A DNA stretch of 9,912 bases. Origin: an uncultured Chloroflexaceae bacterium. GTDB taxonomy: Bacteria > Chloroflexota > Chloroflexia > Chloroflexales > Chloroflexaceae. The notes under the pieces were generated by a model. That model ran no database searches. It was given only the letters and a program-made list of their open reading frames with translations, and was not told the DNA's origin. Shown piece by piece: positions 7,136 to 9,912 of this stretch. How positions within the stretch are numbered: the stretch's first letter is position 1; the number at the start of each line of letters is the position of its first letter. The position numbers were made by a program, and so were the translations under genes. Location: contig CAKZQX010000331.1 in the NCBI GenBank assembly GCA_937141995.1, positions 1 to 9,912 of the forward strand, in the 5' to 3' direction.

Positions 7136-7139
7136 CAAC

Positions 7140-8825
7140 ATGGCGCAAACTTTGATAGTAAAACCAACGAAAAAAACAACCAGAACCGAGTCGAATGTCT
7201 TCCTGCTGCTGGTCGTCTTCCTGGCAGGCATTGGTACCCTCGGTGTTGAGATGGTAATGCCCCGGTTGCTTGCTCCCTTTTTTGGTACCTCGCAGCCGAT
7301 CTGGGCTGTCGTTATCGGGATGACGCTGGTCTATCTGGCGATTGGCTACCGGCTCGGCGGTTCGCTGGCCGACCGGCACCCCGATGAGCGGGTGCTCTAC
7401 CGGTTGATCGCCTGGGCCGGGTTGCTCTGCGGTTTTATTCCGCTGCTGGCGCGTCCCATCTTGCGCCTGGCGCAGCAATCCCTTAGCAGCATTGCGGCGG
7501 GCGGCTTTATCGCTGCGCTGATTGCGGTGATTCTGCTCTTTGCCGCCCCGGTGATCCTGATGGCGATGGTTGGTCCCTTTGCGGTGCGCCTCCAGATCTA
7601 CCGAATGTCCGAGGGCATTGAAGCGGCGGGTCGCACGGCCGGCTCGATCTCGGCGCTCTCTACCCTGGGCTCAATTGTCGGTACGTTTCTGACGGTACTG
7701 GTGCTTATTCCCACGATTGGCACGGAACGCACGGTCTATCTCTTCGCCGGGTTCCTGCTGATCCTGGGGATTATCGGGTTGCGCGATCTGCGTTATGGCC
7801 TGATGCTGCTGATTGTGATGGGGCTGGCGGCCTACACGCTCCTGACCACGGAGCAGATTAAGTCGGCGGACTGCTACCGCTGTACGCTGCTCTTTGAGAC
7901 CGAGTCGCGCTACAACTATATTCAGGTTGCCGAGCAGCGTATCACGTTCAGCGATGGCAGCCTGGACCGGCGAATCAACCTGTTGCTCAACGAGGGCCAG
8001 GCGATCCATTCCTCCTACCGTACACGCTACCGGGAGACTGGCGATCCGGTTGATCTGCTGACTGGCGGGGGACCGTGGGATTATTTCGCGGTTGCGCCCT
8101 ACTTCTATCCCCAGCGTGATCCGGAGTCGGTGACCAGTATGGCGTTGCTGGGCTCGGCGGCGGGCACCATCCCCAAGCAGTTCCTGGCAATCTATGGCGC
8201 ACAGTCACGCGTTGATGGCGTCGAGATTGACCCGCGCATCACGCAACTGGGGCGGGAGTATTTCGATCTGGAGGCGGAGAGTCCGGCCTATCCCAACTAC
8301 AACGTACATACGCAGGATGCGCGCTACTGGCTGGAGACAACCGATCAGACCTACGATGTGATCGGGATGGATGCCTACCATCAACCCTATATTCCGTTTC
8401 ACCTGACCACGCTGGAGTTCTTCCGTGGGGTCAAAGCTCATCTCACCCCGAATGGGGTTGCCGTCGTCAATGCCGGCATACCGCCGAGTGGGGATGATCG
8501 GCTGGTCAATGCGTTGGGCTCGACCATGCTGGCGGTCTTTCCGCAGGTGTTTATGATCGATACACCCAGCGGCGCAAGTACCATCCTGGTCGGCGTTAAT
8601 CGTCCGGTGGGTGATGGCGTGGCAAACTTTACGGAGAATGCGGCGCAGATCGAGGTGCCCGCGCTACAGGTGGTAATGGACTGGGCACTCACCCAGGGCC
8701 AGGGGCCGATGCGCGAGTTTACGCCGCGCCATGCCCGCTTCCAGCCCTTTACCGACGATCATGCCCCGGTTGAACTGTTGATCGACGCGATGATGTTAAG
8801 CGAGGCACAGCAACTGGTACGATGA
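7140..8825 (+). CDS. Membrane-anchored spermidine-synthase-like protein (MFS/SpeE fusion type)
   Basis: A 561-residue fusion. The N-terminal third (about 20-236) is strongly hydrophobic with roughly seven predicted helices, for example at 20-45, 52-71, 86-106, 120-148, 165-192, 198-214 and 219-236. The C-terminal part (about 255-555) has the Rossmann layout of spermidine synthases and class I methyltransferases. ALLGSAAGTI (335-344) stands at the nucleotide-loop position, then GVEIDPRI (360-367), QDARYWL (392-398), DVIGMDAYHQPYIPFHLTTLEFF (406-428) and TDDHAPVELL (538-547), the last typical of MFS/spermidine-synthase fusions. True spermidine synthases carry a GGGDGG loop that is missing here, so aminopropyl transfer to putrescine is doubtful and the reaction is unknown. 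The soluble domain's side of the membrane cannot be told. It is a single-gene unit with a long leader upstream. Confidence 0.87.
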   Translation: MAQTLIVKPTKKTTRTESNVFLLLVVFLAGIGTLGVEMVMPRLLAPFFGTSQPIWAVVIGMTLVYLAIGYRLGGSLADRHPDERVLYRLIAWAGLLCGFIPLLARPILRLAQQSLSSIAAGGFIAALIAVILLFAAPVILMAMVGPFAVRLQIYRMSEGIEAAGRTAGSISALSTLGSIVGTFLTVLVLIPTIGTERTVYLFAGFLLILGIIGLRDLRYGLMLLIVMGLAAYTLLTTEQIKSADCYRCTLLFETESRYNYIQVAEQRITFSDGSLDRRINLLLNEGQAIHSSYRTRYRETGDPVDLLTGGGPWDYFAVAPYFYPQRDPESVTSMALLGSAAGTIPKQFLAIYGAQSRVDGVEIDPRITQLGREYFDLEAESPAYPNYNVHTQDARYWLETTDQTYDVIGMDAYHQPYIPFHLTTLEFFRGVKAHLTPNGVAVVNAGIPPSGDDRLVNALGSTMLAVFPQVFMIDTPSGASTILVGVNRPVGDGVANFTENAAQIEVPALQVVMDWALTQGQGPMREFTPRHARFQPFTDDHAPVELLIDAMMLSEAQQLVR

Positions 8826-8857
8826 ATGATCGGACTTACGCGGTCGGTTCCAAATCA

Positions 8858-8880
8858 GGTGTTCATCTGGATGAACGACC
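8858..8880 (+). terminator. Hairpin downstream of the spermidine-synthase-like gene
   Basis: GTTCATC (8861-8867) pairs perfectly with GATGAAC (8870-8876) around a 2-base centre, and flanking GGT/ACC can extend the stem past one bulged G. It lies 35-55 bases after the stop codon. No T-tract follows, so a stabilising or operator role is equally possible. Confidence 0.35.
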
Positions 8881-8913
8881 CGATTCGTCTCCGGCAGGGC
8901 GAAAGACTCCATG

Positions 8914-8956
8914 CTTTTTCACAAAAAATTCACTTTGTGAATTTTTTGTGAAAAAG
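8914..8956. terminator. Perfect 20-bp AT-rich hairpin between convergent genes
   Basis: The left arm (8914-8933) and right arm (8937-8956) are exact reverse complements with a TTT loop. The stem is mostly A/T, with an A6/T6 run inside each arm and T5/A5 near the base. Position between the 3' ends of the genes at 7140-8825 (+) and 9025-9588 (-) suggests a bidirectional terminator. The low GC content and the near-absence of a loop are unlike ordinary Rho-independent terminators. Confidence 0.6.
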
Positions 8957-9024
8957 ATAAAAAACGTCCCATGCTGCCGCAGGTGGATCAGCCTTCCATC
9001 GGGTGAAAGCACGCTTGTGCATGC

Positions 9025-9588
9025 TCAATTCTCCTCGATCAGACCATAGCGAAACTCCGGGCCGGTACTCTCCAGGAGCCGCCAGGTGCCGGGAGCACGC
9101 ACCAGGCAAATAACCCGCACCCGCCCCTGCTGTGCCAGACGGATCGCCTCGGTCGTGTCGGCCAGCCAGACGCTGCCGACCGAAGTCCGGCGGCGGCGGG
9201 TAGGAATGGCGCAATCCAGGAGTGCCCCGGCGGGTCGGCCCTGCTCATTGTACTGTGGACGCAGATGCAACACATGTGCGCGTACAACAATGCCATACTT
9301 GAGGAGCGCCATATCTTCCCGGATCTGTTTACCCAGTTTCCACGCCGCGGTTGTCAGATGGATCAGCAGAAGCAGGCCGAGGAGTATCCAGAGCAGCGGC
9401 CCCACATGCAGCAGCGCCAGTGCAATTGCACCCACGAGGGTTCCAATCACCACGGAATCGATGTAGGTTTTAAGTGGTATCTCGATCAGATATTCACCCA
9501 GCAGGTTGATTATCAGTAGCGGTGGTAGCGGACGCGGTGGTCGTCGTTGCAGGAGTACCGGATCTACTTGATTGACGATGATCGGCAT
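9025..9588 (-). CDS. Two-helix membrane protein of unknown function
   Basis: A 187-residue hypothetical membrane protein. The ATG at 9588 is preferred over the longer in-frame ATG at 9660 because it follows an AGAGGG ribosome-binding site, while the promoter found at 9626-9654 would lie inside the longer reading frame. A Pro-rich N-terminal part (about 1-40) leads to two adjacent hydrophobic helices (about 43-61 and 64-82). A soluble C-terminal domain (about 95-187) starts LLKYGIVVRAHVLHL and continues with predicted beta strands, including SVGSVWLAD and GRVRVICLVRAPGTWRLLE. The layout, two helices followed by a small beta domain beginning 'G..V.A.V', recalls DUF3592-like membrane proteins, but I cannot confirm membership. 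No catalytic motif is visible. It converges with the gene at 7140-8825 and appears to be a single-gene unit. Confidence 0.75.
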   Translation of the reverse strand: MPIIVNQVDPVLLQRRPPRPLPPLLIINLLGEYLIEIPLKTYIDSVVIGTLVGAIALALLHVGPLLWILLGLLLLIHLTTAAWKLGKQIREDMALLKYGIVVRAHVLHLRPQYNEQGRPAGALLDCAIPTRRRRTSVGSVWLADTTEAIRLAQQGRVRVICLVRAPGTWRLLESTGPEFRYGLIEEN

Positions 9589-9625
9589 GGTCGTCCCTCT
9601 CCGGGCAGTCACAACCCTACGACAC

Positions 9626-9654
9626 ATTGTAGGATGTTTGCGCGCAACCTGCAA
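9626..9654 (-). promoter_or_regulatory. Predicted promoter of the two-helix membrane protein gene
   Basis: On the minus strand TTGCAG (9654-9649) and TACAAT (9631-9626) are separated by exactly 17 bases. The start codon is 38 bases beyond the -10 box. A perfect 10-base palindrome TTGCGCGCAA (9638-9647) fills the middle of the spacer and could be an operator. Confidence 0.6.
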
Positions 9655-9715
9655 GGGCAAATCTATGCCTGGAAGGTGGATAGCAGAGGATCAATCAGGT
9701 CGTTTTTGAACATGC

Positions 9716-9763
9716 AAAAACCCCCGGCAGGTTGATCCATGTTGAATCAAACCCCGCCGGAGG
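9716..9763 (-). terminator. Rho-independent terminator for a transcript entering from the right
   Basis: Read on the minus strand, CCTCCGGC (9763-9756) pairs with GCCGGGGG (9728-9721), the inner bases GTTTGAT and ATCAAC extend the stem with a bulge, and TTTTT (9720-9716) follows immediately. The A-tract is only on the left side in plus-strand view, so termination is for leftward transcription. No complete minus-strand gene lies between it and the right edge. Confidence 0.75.
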
Positions 9764-9912
9764 TTACGCGTGTATCGGGGGCAGCAAACCGGGCCGTTGC
9801 ACCATGCACTGACGCGTCTTTGCCTAACGCCACTATCTTTCAAATATACCAGGCTTACGAGGTTCCTTACCTGAAAGAGGAATACCGCCTAACGCTGCAC
9901 CAGTGCGTAGAT
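9764..9912. other. Right-edge region with no confident gene; possible 3' end of a minus-strand gene
   Basis: The terminator to the left implies a leftward transcript through here. Two short minus-strand frames enter from the right edge: one ends ...IYALVQR at a TAG at 9889-9891, the other ends ...KPGIFER at a TAG near 9834-9836. Either may be the C-terminus of a gene starting beyond the window, or the region may be untranslated or a non-coding RNA. No tRNA or known RNA motif was recognised. A 9-base direct repeat GCCTAACGC occurs at 9822-9830 and 9887-9895. Confidence 0.3.

Noticed and set aside
8822..9049. 75-codon plus-strand frame overlapping the stop of the spermidine-synthase-like gene (ATGA overlap)
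   Set aside because: It reads straight through both hairpins and into the antisense of the next gene, has low-complexity, Cys/Lys-rich content around the palindrome and no family resemblance.
9589..9660. N-terminal extension of the two-helix membrane protein to the ATG at 9660
   Set aside because: The predicted promoter at 9626-9654 would lie inside the reading frame, and the ATG at 9588 has a good AGAGGG site; the extra residues are Arg-rich with no recognisable motif.
9822..9895. Two GCCTAACGC copies resembling the core of integron attC sites or CRISPR repeats
   Set aside because: Both copies point the same way, whereas an attC site needs GCCTAAC facing GTTAGGC. Nine bases and two copies are too little for a CRISPR array, and no integrase or cas gene is present.

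Overview
The window looks like ordinary chromosomal DNA from a moderately GC-rich bacterium, most likely a Chloroflexota member of the Chloroflexus/Roseiflexus type. That placement is inferred from the mix of genes: a secreted protein with two 'FPxTGH...FWERNG..IFGYPI' repeats, a membrane-anchored spermidine-synthase-like protein, a single-copy YggT and a soluble multi-PAS GGDEF-EAL protein. No marker gene settles it. I see no transposase, phage gene, CRISPR array, tRNA or rRNA.

Layout from left to right. Positions 3-686 (+): 3' part of a cytidylyltransferase-like (NMNAT-type fold) gene, open to the left edge. 877-3699 (-): a 940-residue PAS(x4)-GGDEF-EAL cyclic-di-GMP signalling protein, convergent with the first gene. 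3952-4929 (-): a secreted two-repeat protein with a signal peptide. 4930-5204: a divergent regulatory region with a good promoter and several palindromic or repeated motifs. 5205-6506 (+): hisD, with all zinc and catalytic residues present. 6579-6824 (+): a YggT/YlmG-family small membrane protein behind its own extended -10 promoter. 6825-7139: a 315-base non-coding stretch with a perfect 13-bp inverted repeat, a T-rich segment and a candidate structured leader. 7140-8825 (+): a fusion of a multi-helix membrane domain and a spermidine-synthase/methyltransferase-like domain. 8826-9024: a convergent intergenic region with a perfect 20-bp AT-rich hairpin. 9025-9588 (-): a two-helix membrane protein of unknown function with a recognisable promoter. 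9589-9912: that promoter, then a Rho-independent terminator on the minus strand that should serve a transcript entering from beyond the right edge.

The genes do not form one pathway: histidine biosynthesis (hisD), cell-envelope biogenesis (YggT), second-messenger turnover (GGDEF-EAL) and several poorly characterised proteins sit in mostly single-gene transcription units. I did not find a convincing new multi-gene system. The most worthwhile leads are non-coding: the structured leader before the spermidine-synthase-like gene, the very long AT-rich hairpin at 8914-8956, and the repeated ACACGGTAT/palindrome motifs between the secreted-protein gene and hisD.
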